64,000 nucleotides of DNA from Eutreptiella sp. 'Long Island Sound 2002'. Lineage: Eukaryota > Euglenozoa > Euglenophyceae > Eutreptiales > Eutreptiaceae. The stretch lies in contig OZ038381.1 of the NCBI GenBank assembly GCA_964036045.1, positions 155,576,352-155,640,351 on the forward strand. Reading direction: 5' to 3'. The notes under the pieces were generated by a model. It saw nothing but the letters and a program-made list of their open reading frames with translations, was not told the origin of the DNA and did not search any database. The position numbers and the translations under genes are program-made. Below are positions 21,363 to 32,705 of the stretch, piece after piece. Position 1 is the first letter of the stretch; every line of letters begins with the position of its first letter.

Positions 21363-22749
21363 ATGGGCTTCCGAGTTATGGTGGCCCCTGTTAACAGCCT
21401 TGCACGTGCCATCCACTCCAGTGGTGAAGATACGACCGAGGTTCGGCCTCTACGAGAGTGCCTTGGGGACACCTATGAGAAGACCTCGCTGGCCCCTGCT
21501 TTGCATTCTGTTATCCGGGAGTGCTTATACTCCTGGGGTCTTTCCGAGGTTCAAGTTGCTGAGCATTTGAAAACTGTGAGCTGCTCTAGGCGCTATCAAG
21601 CTTCTTTTTCTCTACTGTATGCAATGGGTTTGCGCGATGAGTTGACCATGCAAAGTTCTCCTGATCTATTTGCTGGTTTGCTGCTTGAGCTCAATGGCTA
21701 CTCCGCATCTACGGCGAGGAATGCTTACGGTGCGCTGCTGCTCATTCCCGGGTTCCAAACCCTCAAGTGTCACCCACTTTTGGCGCATGTGCGCAAGCTT
21801 TGGAACAAAATTCCCAAATAGTGTTCCCAAATATGCTCCTTTTTGGGACCCCATGCCTGTATTTTGTGCTTTTCTCAATACTTCTTACGACATGAATGTC
21901 ATCAAAGAGGTGCACATTAAACTCATTCTTCTTTGGCAATTTTTCGGCCTGTTTCATTCATTTGATTTGTCCATGACATTGAGACAAGTTTCATCCGTGG
22001 GAGATCGCCGTTTTGTCGCCGTGCGGCGAAAGAACAAAGACTCTTATCGATGGGAAAAAGTTTTAGTCTTGAATGACTCCTCTTTTTGTCCATGGCATGT
22101 CATTTTAACCTGTGTTGGGCTTACCAAGCATTTGGTTGCCTCAGGTTCTCCTCTCCTTATTACGTTGCATCGCCCTTTCACACCTTTGACTGCAAACACT
22201 ATTGGTAGCCTCACTTCACATGAATTGCGAACCAGGTTTGGTGTGGACACTTCCATTTGGCGACCACATACCACTCGTGGCACATTTGTTGATTTTTATC
22301 GCAAATTGGGTCTTCCAAGCGAGGTGGTCGCGTCTTTGGGACAATGGGAGAACCTAGAGGCTTTCAGCAAGCACTATTTGCGTGTTGGCGCCTCCGGCGC
22401 TGCAAAAGACGCGCTGAACGATTTTGTGCACAAAGCCTCACATGGGTCTTGTTGCTCCAGCGACGTGCCGCAAACTCACCAAGAGCCCGCCACGCAGGTG
22501 AGAAGGGGAGGACGTGGCACGGAGCACGAGCAACAAGACATGGGTGAGCCCGCCCGTCCCATCCCAAGTCATTCGTCCAGCGCATCTAAGAGGCCACGTG
22601 TTGATTTGCTTTCGCCTCCTGCTAAGATACCACGCCTCGATTCTGTCTCTTCACGTGGTCGACCGACCACACGGTTGATATTGGATTCTGACAGTGATTG
22701 TGACTTTGGTAGTGATGGTGGTGGTGGTGATGTTTCAAGCTCCTCGTAG
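21363..22749 (+). pseudogene. DIRS tyrosine recombinase with 13-bp duplication frameshift
   Basis: The recombinase frame starts inside the end of the MT-like segment, in a different frame. An N-terminal helical domain (SVIRECLYSWGLSEVQVAEH, YSASTARNAYGALLLIPGF) runs to 21821. There a tandem duplication (TTCCCAAATA twice, 13 bp apart) shifts the frame; removing one unit would fuse the two parts directly. The catalytic domain follows. An Arg near DLSMTLRQVSSVGDRRF is a candidate first Arg, then PHTTRGTF (HxxR), and Tyr in GQWENLEAFSKHYLR. The tail past 22440 overlaps the ICR and is Ser/Arg-rich. The enzyme would integrate a circular DNA copy without a DDE integrase. Confidence 0.82.
22435..22556 (+). 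repeat. DIRS internal complementary region (ICR)
   Basis: Bases 22435-22470 match the reverse complement of the left outer end (18407-18441). Bases 22471-22556 match the reverse complement of the right outer end (~22805-22892). The two halves meet at GTGCCG|CAAACTC, the predicted circle junction of the DIRS replication model. Confidence 0.85.
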
Positions 22750-22892
22750 CAACCACCAACCGCCGTCAAACAAAAGAGTGCCGAAGTTACACGCCGGCAG
22801 AGAAGAGTGGACCTCACCCGTGTCTTGTTGCTCGTGCTCCGTGCCACTTCCTCCCCTTCTCACCTGCGTGGCAGGCTCCTGGTGAGTTTGCG
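22746..22892 (-). repeat. DIRS right inverted terminal repeat
   Basis: It is the inverse of the left repeat plus an outer extension of ~50 bases that is also represented in the ICR. A longer right terminus is typical of DIRS1-like elements. Confidence 0.85.
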
Positions 22893-23000
22893 AAATTTTC
22901 AAGCGAAATTTTCAACAAATTTTCAACGAAATTTCAGATAAATTTCACAAGTGAAATATTACCAAATATATGGTTCTTGTCCACAACTCACTGCTCTTGG

Positions 23001-23043
23001 CCCACTCCCATAATTTGTTTGGTTGAAAAATTATGGGAGTGGG
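23001..23043. repeat. 16-bp perfect hairpin
   Basis: CCCACTCCCATAATTT (23001-23016) pairs perfectly with 23028-23043 across an 11-base loop. GTTTGGTTGAAAAA in the loop side recurs at about 23059. It lies ~110 bp past the DIRS end. Confidence 0.8.
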
Positions 23044-23098
23044 AAATTATGGAGATTCGTTTGGTTGAAAAACGCCGGAGCATCTGTTGGCCAATCTA

Positions 23099-23260
23099 AT
23101 GGACCATAGGTATCGTGGATCAGCCCTCACTGATGCTAAGCGGGCCACTGCCCTTAAGTCCGTCAAGAAAGCTTGTGAGAATGTGGGGGTGGATGTGGCT
23201 CCCCTTGATGAGGTTCTCACATTTGTTGCGCAAACCGGTCCGTTTGTTGATATTGAATAG
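23099..23260 (+). pseudogene. Short transposase-like fragment (possibly hAT)
   Basis: A 53-residue frame reads MDHRYRGSALTDAKRA, VKKACENVGVDVAPLDEVL and ends in FVDIE. It has protein-like composition and resembles the segment between catalytic and dimerisation parts of some plant hAT transposases (DPRF-type start). There are no catalytic residues and no neighbours to confirm it. Confidence 0.25.
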
Positions 23261-23681
23261 TATGTGTGCAAAGCGTACCATTTTCGGAATGCATTGCATC
23301 CTTCCTCTTCAGCCGCTCCACTTGGTAACATTTGAGTTTCGAGATGTTGAACCGCGAGGTCTTCATCCGAGTTAACTATATTAAGATGTCTCATGAGGAG
23401 TAGCATTGCTCCAGCGATTGGCTCAGCATTCTGCATCACGTTGTCTGTGGACTTCGCCATTGCAACTGGGATGCACTCATTACGTTGTGTTCGGGACTTC
23501 ATGCACCTTGGGGATTGTCGAGGCTGTTTGTGGCTCGCCCATGGGGGCCCCACATAGGACAGGGACAAGCCCCCTCCCCTCAAAATGAGGATTTTGACAT
23601 TTTTCATAAATTTCGAAAGTTCCACGAAAAATTTCACCTATTTTTTAACCCTGAAAAGTAGATTCCTAAATTTCATGAAAT

Positions 23682-23862
23682 TTTTCAATTCTATTCTTAG
23701 GAATATGACCTCACCGTGGATCAACCATCGAGGGAGTCAATGCACGGGAGCAATCTTGCAGTAGAAAGTTGTCTTCATCAAAAAATTGTGGTTCCAATTT
23801 GCTGTAGTAGGAGTGATTTTGTCCTCTACATGGCGGTTGTCCTTTGCACTTGCTTGAATGGC
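23682..23862 (+). repeat. ~170-bp direct repeat, left copy
   Basis: It is about 95% identical to 24823-24992 apart from an 11-bp indel. It ends exactly where the inverted-repeat element begins. Confidence 0.85.
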
Positions 23863-24822
23863 AGTGCTGGGTTGACTGAGTCTAAATCGACAAGCGGTGA
23901 CTGAGACTTGACTGAGTCAAAAAATCAATCACTAATGACTGACTCGAGTCAGTCACCGGCGATCGTGACTGGTGACTCAGTCATGACTCAGTCGCACCAA
24001 AAACTTGACTGCGGCGGGGTTCAAACCGACGACCGGAGCGGATTTGCAGCTGCTTCACCTTCTAGAATACTATTGACAACACTTGGTGCCTATGAATTTC
24101 GCAAAGCATCATGTGCAATGCCCTCACTTGAGAAGGCGTGCTCCGTAGCTGCCTCGGTTACACAAGCATGGCAGCCCACAGAATAAATAGCAAAGAGTTC
24201 AGGCAACTCAAGGGCCACAACATTCCAATAATCAGCCATGTTGAACACATTTTACCGTTCAGTCTTCTTTTTCCGACTTGGGAGGGGCTCCCCAAATGAA
24301 TGGCCGTACAAGTGTAGCATGACTACCTAAGGTCTATGAGGCCATTTTGGTGATTATTGTACTTCGATGGAAATAAAGTGCATCAAACTGTTATAAAAAA
24401 TAGGTCAATGCATGCAAGAAAAAAAGACAATCAGAGTAGTATGTACAGAAGTTTCCGAAATTGTGGAAAAAGTCTGTTTCTAAACTTGTGAAATCAAGAA
24501 ATCTGGCATATCGCGATTTTTTAGCGCTCGTTCGGAAGTAATGTACTGTGAAATCGGCATTAAAAATGCTGCAGCGTTGGTTCAATCCCGGCTCCCTGCA
24601 GCGATGGACCGATCGGTCGCCGATCCGATCGCCGATCGGCAGAGCGATCGGCAGCGCGCCACAGTACAGACCACAGTGGGATTCGAACCCGCTCCTAAGG
24701 GCCTATCCAGTCACAGTCACCGCGCGACATCGTGACTTGACTGAGTCGACTGGTGGTGACTTGACTTGACTGAGTCAAAAAATCGTGACTCGTGACTGAC
24801 TTGACTGAGTCAACCCAGCACT
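23863..24822. mobile_element. 960-bp non-autonomous element with inverted termini and GACTGAGTCA-rich ends
   Basis: The left end AGTGCTGGGTTGACTGAGTC and the reverse complement of the right end match at 19 of 20 positions. Both sub-terminal regions are dense in TGACTGAGTCA/TGACTCG motifs. Inside lie two tRNA T-arm-like blocks in the same minus-strand sense (near 24018-24036 and 24678-24695). There is no transposase frame. The preceding C and CAGTGCTGG start recall hAT termini, but no 8-bp target duplication is evident. The ~170-bp direct repeats abut both ends. Confidence 0.7.
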
Positions 24823-24992
24823 TTTTGAATCCTATTCTTAGGAATATGACCTCACCGTGGATCAACCATCAAGGGAGTCAATGCACGGGAGCAAGTTTGC
24901 GGTAGAAAGTTGTCTTCATCAAAAAATTGTGGTTCCAATTTGCTGTAGTAGGGGTCTACATGGCGGTTGTCCTTTGCACTTGCTTGAATGGC
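24823..24992 (+). repeat. ~170-bp direct repeat, right copy
   Basis: It begins at the base after the right inverted terminus and repeats 23682-23862. The flanking sequence then differs. Confidence 0.85.
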
Positions 24993-27174
24993 GTTGCACC
25001 ATGTGCGTTGCTTGCGCTTCTTTGTGGATGCAATTCGGCTTGCATGGTGTTCCTATGTATTGCACAATTTTTTTGCAATGGGATCTTGATGTGTTCTCTC
25101 GTGCCCTTGTCATCCTTGACATGGTAAGAAACGTGTGGCCATGTCCGGCCACCTTGCATAACCTTGATTGCAATTTCTTACTATTGCTCGTCGGAATTGA
25201 ATAAGGTGTTCGCTACAGTCAAATGTTTATCAAGGTGATGGATATCATTTTGTTGCAATGAAGTTGGTGGAGCAAACTGCAATCGTGTCAAACCAATCCC
25301 AAAGCGACGAGCGAGATCCTCAACCATGTCAAAAATACCCCTCCGGAGAATCTTCGGCTCTTAGGATGGATTTCACACGATTTCATGCGTTTGCACTTTG
25401 TCACATCGTTCTCCTTTGTCAACTAAGCATTTGTGGGGCAGTTGTGTTATGGTGCGTGCTCGCTCTTAAGCACGCCCAACCCGGTCAACCATGTATAGCG
25501 TGATGGTCGTGACTTGCTCGTTGGTATCGGCGATTGGTGCGCAGCATCATTTGATGATGTAGGTGGCCGCCAACGGCTTAATCAACTTCCCTCATGTAGT
25601 GATTTCCTCATGTCGGGCCACTCCAAGCTGTTCGTCGCCACGTCTACCGAGCACCGCTAACAACCCCGGAGTATTCTTTTTTCGACGACGTGTGACAACA
25701 TTGGTGTATCTCGGACAACACATTGCTACGTTGACTAGTTTTGAGTCAACTTTGCCTTTCCCTTGAAGCCTCGAGGTTTTGTTTTGGAGATTGTGGAACC
25801 GTGTTCATTCCACTAACCATGGTTCTCATTGATGGTAACCACATAAAGAAGCGTGCTAAACATACACACTCAACTTTGTATTTTGTTGACGGGTCTCCAA
25901 GGATGCATGGTGTGTTTTCAAACTTATTGACACGCCCAGTGAGCTCACCTCTTATGTGGTTTGCATTCGCAAAATGGCACGCAAAGCTTGACCCAATATG
26001 CGACTATATGCGACAAATGTTTCCAGCTGCCGATTTTCCGAAGACGTACCCAAGCCAAAATGTAAGTTCATATGCATCCCATTGAAGCGAGGGTCATTGA
26101 CCACTACATCGATCATTGCATTTACTTTATTTGGTGTCTTGCAAGTATTCCTTTGGCGTGTTCGTCCCACAATATTTCTTGTGAGCCGATAGCGATTGCA
26201 ATCTAGCTAGCAGCTCGCATGCAGACGTTACTCCATTTTTGTGATATTTGGCATTCGAAAAAGTTCACCACTAGGGTGCACGCAAAATTGCCGTCCTCCT
26301 TGACCGTGTTCAACTCATCCCTCAAAGACACATTCAAGATGCACTAGCCATGCAAATGTGTTTAGTTGGGTTGTTGGTTAACACTTGACAATGAATTCGA
26401 TGATTTTATTCGCTTGCCCAAAGGAAAAACTGTAGTTCCCGGAAAACGTGCGGAAACTTACAGATGGGCGGCCACTTAATTGGCCTATGATGATTTCATC
26501 ACTGGTTCTGAATGTCGTCAAGAAGGCTTTCCACTGTAGATTTAGCCAAGCAACTCTGTAGCTCAACCTAGTTTCAAATTTTTGGACATGCAAGTATGGG
26601 GGAACCCATTGACAGCCTGGACCCCCTGCGCTCCCACACCAGAAAATGGCGGTGTACGCCTGTGACCTCGATGGCCAGATGTGAATTTTGCTATGCAAAT
26701 AGAGATGACTTGTCGGTATCACACTCCATGACATGTGGAACAGGTTTGATCCTGGTGCGCCTGACCGGTGCCTTGTGTCTCTATTCTGTGTGCATAATTT
26801 GTATTTGTTCTCAGAAATCGACCCATGGGCCTATAGCGGATTGTCTCCTCACACTCTTTGCTTCTGTGTCATCATCTGTGGCCGTATTGCTGCAGTGCGA
26901 CCTCTTGCTACGTGTTTGTGCTGACGTCCCAACTACCCCGCCTGACGAAGAGAACAAATTGATTTGTACCACACAACAAGAAATCTTTGATACTTCACTA
27001 ATTGATTGCATCCTTCTCTCGAAGAAAAAGCACTCACAACTTGGACTTCGGAATCTTATATTTTGAGGCAAGAGGGCAATTTTGCATTTGCAACCACCCG
27101 CACTCAAGTTTGAGGCATTAGGGCCAGCCCCGCTCTTCAGGGTTGTTCATTCCTTGCTTCACCAAACACAACTT
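24993..27174. other. Non-coding stretch before the coiled-coil gene
   Basis: About 2.2 kb with only short, overlapping frames on both strands. The part 25.7-26.2 kb has protein-like patches (for example VVNDPRFNGMHMNLHFGLG, minus strand) that may be transposon debris. The last few hundred bases should contain the promoter and 5' UTR of the next gene. Confidence 0.3.
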
Positions 27175-29448
27175 ATGGCAAATGTAGCACCCTCCGAGGA
27201 CAGTGAAGATGCAGATTGGAGGAATGGTGAAGTCGATATTGGTTGTCCGGTGCTACATCATCCGTCCCACAGCACTTATGCAGAGAAAATTGAGCGACAA
27301 TATCAGCGCTTCCAAGGTGTGGACATTTGTGAAAGGTCCATCTTAGAAATGAAAGGCAATCGACATGGCCTTCAGGAAACGCAACCCGACCCCGAACTCT
27401 CGAATTCGAGGCAACGTTTCGAAAAAGCAATACAGCCTAGACCGCAATTCGACAACATCCTAGATCAATTGCGGTGGTTGGTATCCGACAGGGACGAAAC
27501 CATTGAAGAGTGCACGGCCATAATTGAGGAGCAAAAGCGCCAAGTTGCACAGTTGGAAGATGAGTTGCTTAGTCAAAGGGACATGGCTCACAAGCAAGAA
27601 CATCAACTGCAAGAACTCCGTCAAGAATTGCTACTCAATGAGAAGGTGATCGTGCGATTGAATGATGGTATGAAGAGGCACGACGCAATAAACCATCAGA
27701 TGGCGAAGGAGAAGGAAGACCTCCAAAGGCAAGTGGATGCCTTGCAGCAACAGGTCCACCGCTTGTCAGCTTATGAGTTGGAGATGGTTGCCATCAAGGC
27801 CCAATTGCAAGCAACATTGCAAGACACTTTCAACAAAGACCAACAGTGCAAGGGGTTGAAGCAACAAGTGCAACAACTAGAGCGGCAACTTCACCTAGCA
27901 CTTTCTCGGGCCGATCAGCTCGAGGCTGCAGTTGGAAGTCTGCGTGCTGCCAGCGAGGCACAAAGGGAGCAGGCAGCTTTACTGATGTCGACGAATGTGC
28001 AATTGTGGCAATCATCACAGTCTGGAGCGTGTGAGCACCTAAACAAATCGATGGACTCTCAACCCTCAGATCCACCACTCTCTGAAATCTCGCAATGGCT
28101 GCAACACAATGGACCCACTAGACAGTGCCAGGACCTCGATGTGGATGCTGGTGTAGTCAATAGTCAGCTGAGCAAGGGTTCCGAGGCAGGGGCCGTGGAA
28201 CAAGTGCTGAGGTTTCTGCGTGACCAAGGCCCCAGGACTCCGGAACCTGAGGTTGCAGTGGACGGGGTGTCGGAGCAGCTCAGGCGAGAGAAGGACCGCA
28301 ACGGGCGGTTGCAGATGCAGGTGAAGTATGCCATGTCCGCAGTGCTGGCGTTGGTACGGGATTTGGAGGAATGCCGCCGCCATGCTCTGGCGCTCACAAA
28401 CGGTGTCGTTGACCCTCTTAGAGACCTTGTCCCAGGCCTCCAACGAATCGTGCGCCATCTTGGGCCGGCGACATCCCCGGCTCCACTTTCTCCACCACCC
28501 CTACGGCCCGCGCCAATGCTGACAAGTACTCTCGGAGCCACCCCCCTGGACACGCAGGGATTGCAGAGCAAAGTGGAGTCCTTGGAAACTATGGTCGCGG
28601 ATATGAGGCAGGCGCTGGAGAAGGGCCAGCTTCCTCAACAAACTGCGCACCAGAGCCCCGTGAGCCACACACACGCCAGACATGGGTACAGTTCAAAGGC
28701 AGGTTTGTTGTGCATATCCTCAAGCTGTCGATCCTTTCATGCTGCGTCTGCCTCACACTTGCGTGGTGATGACACATGACACAGTGCCGGATGTAAAAAT
28801 GCAACTGCATTGCAGTGAAGTGCCTCCTCTTAGGGGGATTCTCAGCAAATGATGCTGAAGGCTCCATCAAACAGGCCACAGGCTTCTTCCACACTGTTGG
28901 CCTCTGAGCCTGAATTTAATCTGGTCTGAAGCGCTTGCATATCTACTTGTATGTTCTACACGGTCTCGGTGTACAAGTGACCCAGCAGCGTCTGCGCAGG
29001 GGGATCTTGCATAGGCCGGTTGGTTACTCTGTGAGTATAATTAGTGTCCGGTGCGTTGTCTTTTGTGACTTACTTGTTGATTGAGGTCGTTTGTGTTGGT
29101 GGCGGCGGCGGCTGCGGCGGCGGCGGCGAAACAAATGAAAGAAAGGGGATAGATAAATGAGTGTGTGTTGTATGCTCTACGGAGTCTCGTGTAAAGGGGG
29201 ATCGCGTGTCTTTGCTCTTCCGCGCCGCTTGTTGTGAAAAGTGTTTTGTGTAGCCTCCGCCGCTCTGACCTCGTGTTGCAGAGCGCGGACTGCCTGAAGG
29301 GGAACATGGCCGGCACTTGAGCAGGCAGCTGCGGGATGTGCATCAGCTGCAGGCGGAGCACAACGAGGAGCTGAGTACCCTGCAGCAGCACAACAAGGAG
29401 CTGCTGCAGGGACGGGAAGCCACGCGTTCTTGGGGAGGGAATGCATGA
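27175..29448 (+). CDS. Long coiled-coil protein, probably two exons (host gene)
   Basis: Exon 1 runs from ATG 27175 (MANVAPSEDSEDADW...) to a GTGAGC donor at 28660. Exon 2 starts at 29284 behind a TTGCAGAG acceptor and ends at UGA 29446-29448. The phases agree and the join gives 549 aa. Residues ~120-310 form a Gln/Leu-rich heptad coiled coil (IIEEQKRQVAQLEDELLSQ, QVDALQQQVHRLSAYELEM, KGLKQQVQQLERQLHLALS). A second helical block (~395-435), a Pro-rich linker and a third coil follow. Exon 2 continues the coil (QLRDVHQLQAEHNEELSTL). No catalytic motif is visible. A scaffold, tether or cytoskeletal role is likely but not shown. If unspliced, exon 1 would run to a stop at 28777-28779 (535 aa from this start). 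More exons cannot be excluded. Confidence 0.6.
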
Positions 29449-31944
29449 CGTGGTGGGAGGGCAGGACAAGAGAATTGTGACTTTTGACCCTTAGGGGCGT
29501 CTGCGTCGTAGCGTATTCAAAATGGAGATTTGAAACCACCAATGATGTGCATAGGCACATTGTGCAACTTCCCTGGTCTTCAGACGTAGATAAATTCTTC
29601 ATGCCGGGTCGTGGTTGTGTGGGAACACTCTTTGGAAGATGCGATGAGGTGGTCACAACAAGAAATGTGGCGGCAGAAATCGGTGTTTCCTCAGAGTGCA
29701 GAAACTGGGATTTCTGCACTTTGTTTGGCGAGCCAACCAGGAGAGCGTTGAACACTGTGAGCCCAAACAAGTCAAACCGTCCAGAAAAGTGCATATCAGG
29801 ATGTCACTTGGGTATCACATGGGGAACATCTAAGGCATGAAGTCGATGCTTTGCCAGCAAACAGCCATTTTGACTTTATACGGTGTGGTGTGGTGTGATG
29901 AGTGTGTTGTGGTGATGCACCGTAGTGACATGGCCTGCGTATGAGGCGAGGTGAAGTGAGGTGAGGTGAGGTGAGCCGAGGTGACCAAAAAAGGTGAGGC
30001 GAGGTGCGTGGGAAAGGGTGTGGTGGTTGAGTGTTGACAGCCGCTGCTTTTTTTGTTTCCAGTTTGTGTCCAGTGATCACGTTTCGAATTGTTGCAGGAG
30101 TGGGTTGACAGCCTTACATCAGGCCATGCGTAAATCGCCTTCCCTTAAAGATTTCAAACCTTCCAAATGCACGAACCCCCCCCCCCCCAAAAGACAGCGT
30201 TGAGGACGGCCCTTCAGGTTGGGAATGGCGGTCACAGGCCAAATACCATTGCTCATAGCCCAACTGCCAGCATTTAACAGTCAATCGCTGGTGGTTGTGG
30301 GCAAAATTGTGTCCGCCAACCTCCGTCTGTTCACCACTAACCGCCACTCGTTCACCAGTTGACCACGATTAGACACCGCCCCTCCGACAACCCCTCAGAC
30401 AACCTTGACTCATCCCCTGCTGAACCACAAAGCTGTGGTGCCCCGTTCGAAGTTGGATGAGGAGGTTTCTTGCACCCGTCCGCCATGAATATTGGGCAAC
30501 ACTGCCTTTTGCGCCCTAGGCTCGTCGAAGGGGCACCGTTCCTTGGATCCTTATTGCTTCATTTTCCCCTTAAAATTTCCCCTTGAGTGTCGCTAAATTG
30601 TTGTGTGGCAACCATTCTGCCAAGTAACCTCTCTGCCACCAGTTCACCCCTTCACTCCATTGTACCTGCTGGTCTGCGGATATTATGTCGACGTGGGGCA
30701 CTCGAAAACACTCGTGTTGGTCTTGTTGCTTGTCTCAGTTTTGCAGAGCAAGTCATGGACAGCAGCAACGGCTGGTAGTCCACAGGGGATGTAACGGTGG
30801 ATGACCTGAGCAGTGTGTTGTAAGTTTTAACGGATGTTCAGGTGACCAGCAGGTTGAATGCAGATAGGTGTAGGAATATGCTTACAGGTCCTCAGGGTAC
30901 AGGCACTGGCAAGACGCGACCTGGGATATCGGTGTGACAATGAACACAGGATTAGATACGCTTGGGGTTGTAAGATTACACTTCATCTCACGAGCACAAG
31001 CGCAACAACATTTGAATATGTACTGACAACACCTGATGTCGACGTAATATGTTTAGTCGGTTTAGTACATAATGTCCTGGCACTTTTCAATTGCAGGGCG
31101 GTTCATGTCAAAAGAGCACAAAATTTGCAGATCCTTGCTGTCGATCACAGCATGGAAGTCCACGTGCCTTGTGTGTGCTGTGAAATAGTGAAATAACACG
31201 TCCTAGTTTAGGGGTATTGTTCTGGCTGTGGAGGCAAGCTGGGCACTCTACAAGCATGTATCCCCCAGGCAGCCCAGGCACTTGCAAATAAGTAATCCCA
31301 CAATTTGGCTCAGGTTTGTGTGTTCTCAGGCCGAAGGTATGGGTCCTGTGGACCCGGTGACCCTGAGCACAGAGCTGTGGGAGGATGGGGCGGGCGGTCA
31401 CGAGTTTGGGGGTGGGGGGGGGATGTTTGTCTGGTACCACAGCTGGCCTGCACCAGGGGCAGCAAAAATGTGTGCGGGCTGAATTTTTTTTTGGAAAAAA
31501 TGTGGTTGACAAAATATGTGGATTTTCTTGGCTGAGGAGTGATGGGCTATCTATGCTGCCTCCTGATGGCCCTGTGATTTGGTGTAAATTTTGAAGGCGC
31601 TGTTCAGGGGTGTGGGGGGAATGCGTACGCATTTTTCCCTTGGTGCAGCGGCTTACGCCTCCGAGAAGTTAGCGATGTCAGTGAGACGTCACACCAAGGT
31701 GCTCGATGATGGAGAGGGATGACTTGGGAGAACCCAAGTTGCAGTGGGCCCAGAGCACCAGTTGCTGGTTGTGTACAGTGTCAGTTCTGCCTCCTGTGAG
31801 GTAATGCATGTATGTGTCGGTCAGAGCTGGGCTGTATCCTGGTCTGTCTGTGTAATGCCTGCTGTTGACTGCATCCCCTGTACTCTAGAGCATCTGTTCT
31901 GGAGTGAGAGAAATTCTCTTTTGCAGTTCTGTTTTGGTTGAACG

Positions 31945-31948
31945 GTGT

Positions 31949-32014
<66 letters not shown>
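31945..32014 (+). repeat. (GT)n microsatellite
   Basis: About 35 GT dinucleotides with one GTAT interruption near the start. Confidence 0.95.
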
Positions 32015-32015
<1 letters not shown>

Positions 32016-32694
32016 GGTGCATTCAGGTGGTGACTGTGGTTTGTATGTGTGTTGTGTAAGCGCACAGTGCTGTAGGGGCCTTGTGTGTGCTGCTTATTTG
32101 CAGTGGCGATGCTGTAGAGGGCAGGGGGCTGCCAGTGGAACAAGACTGGGCCAAAGTTAACCTCGCTTTCAGCCAAAGGGGATTTGAGCAAAATTTGTCA
32201 TGGCCAAGACCAGCACCTTGAACACAGCACAGGGTAAGCGAAGCGAAGGATCCATATGGCATTCATCCAGTGAATTTGATTGGAACCTTGAAGGTGATGG
32301 GCTCAGCCGGTGAAGGTGTGCTGCTGCAGGGGGGGGGGGGGGGCAGGGAATGCAGTGCAAAAAATCACATGAGAATAGATTGATCAGGAGCAAAGGTACT
32401 CATTAGGGGTCATGAATCGTGGCAGTGACTGAGGAGTGCTGCGGACGACAGGACAGAAAATGGAACTATGAAATGACAGGTGCTGAGGGCAAAGCATAGA
32501 ACGATCAAGCTTCAGTTTGGGTGCTATCTCCACTTTTCCACTAGTGCAGTCCCCCTGTGGGGCCCCACCAGCGAGGATTTAGCTGTTTTCAGGCCGGCAT
32601 GGATTGGCTGAAAAATCATGATTTCGGGTTGACCCCCGATGACCTGCGGCGACCCTTCGGCCGATGTTGGGGGATCATTTGGTGACGACGCGAG

Positions 32695-32705
32695 TATATA
32701 TAAAA
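32695..32705 (+). promoter_or_regulatory. TATA-box-like TATATATAAAA
   Basis: A strong TATA match in an otherwise mixed region, about 490 bp upstream of the small gene at 33194. The distance requires a long 5' UTR or intron, so the link is weak. Confidence 0.25.

Larger units (their letters stand above)
18407..22892 (+). mobile_element. DIRS-type tyrosine-recombinase retrotransposon, full length, mutated
   Basis: All hallmarks of DIRS1-like elements are present in order: left inverted terminal repeat, gag, RT-RNase H-methyltransferase-like ORF, tyrosine recombinase, an internal complementary region (ICR) joining the complements of both outer ends, and right inverted terminal repeat. The ICR lets the ends be fixed to within a few bases. 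No target duplication is visible, as expected for YR insertion through a circular intermediate. Several frameshifts and stops make this copy inactive. Confidence 0.88.

Noticed and set aside
23863-24822. LTR retrotransposon with the ~170-bp direct repeats as LTRs
   Set aside because: No primer-binding site, polypurine tract or coding sequence, the repeats lack TG...CA ends, and the internal part has its own inverted termini.
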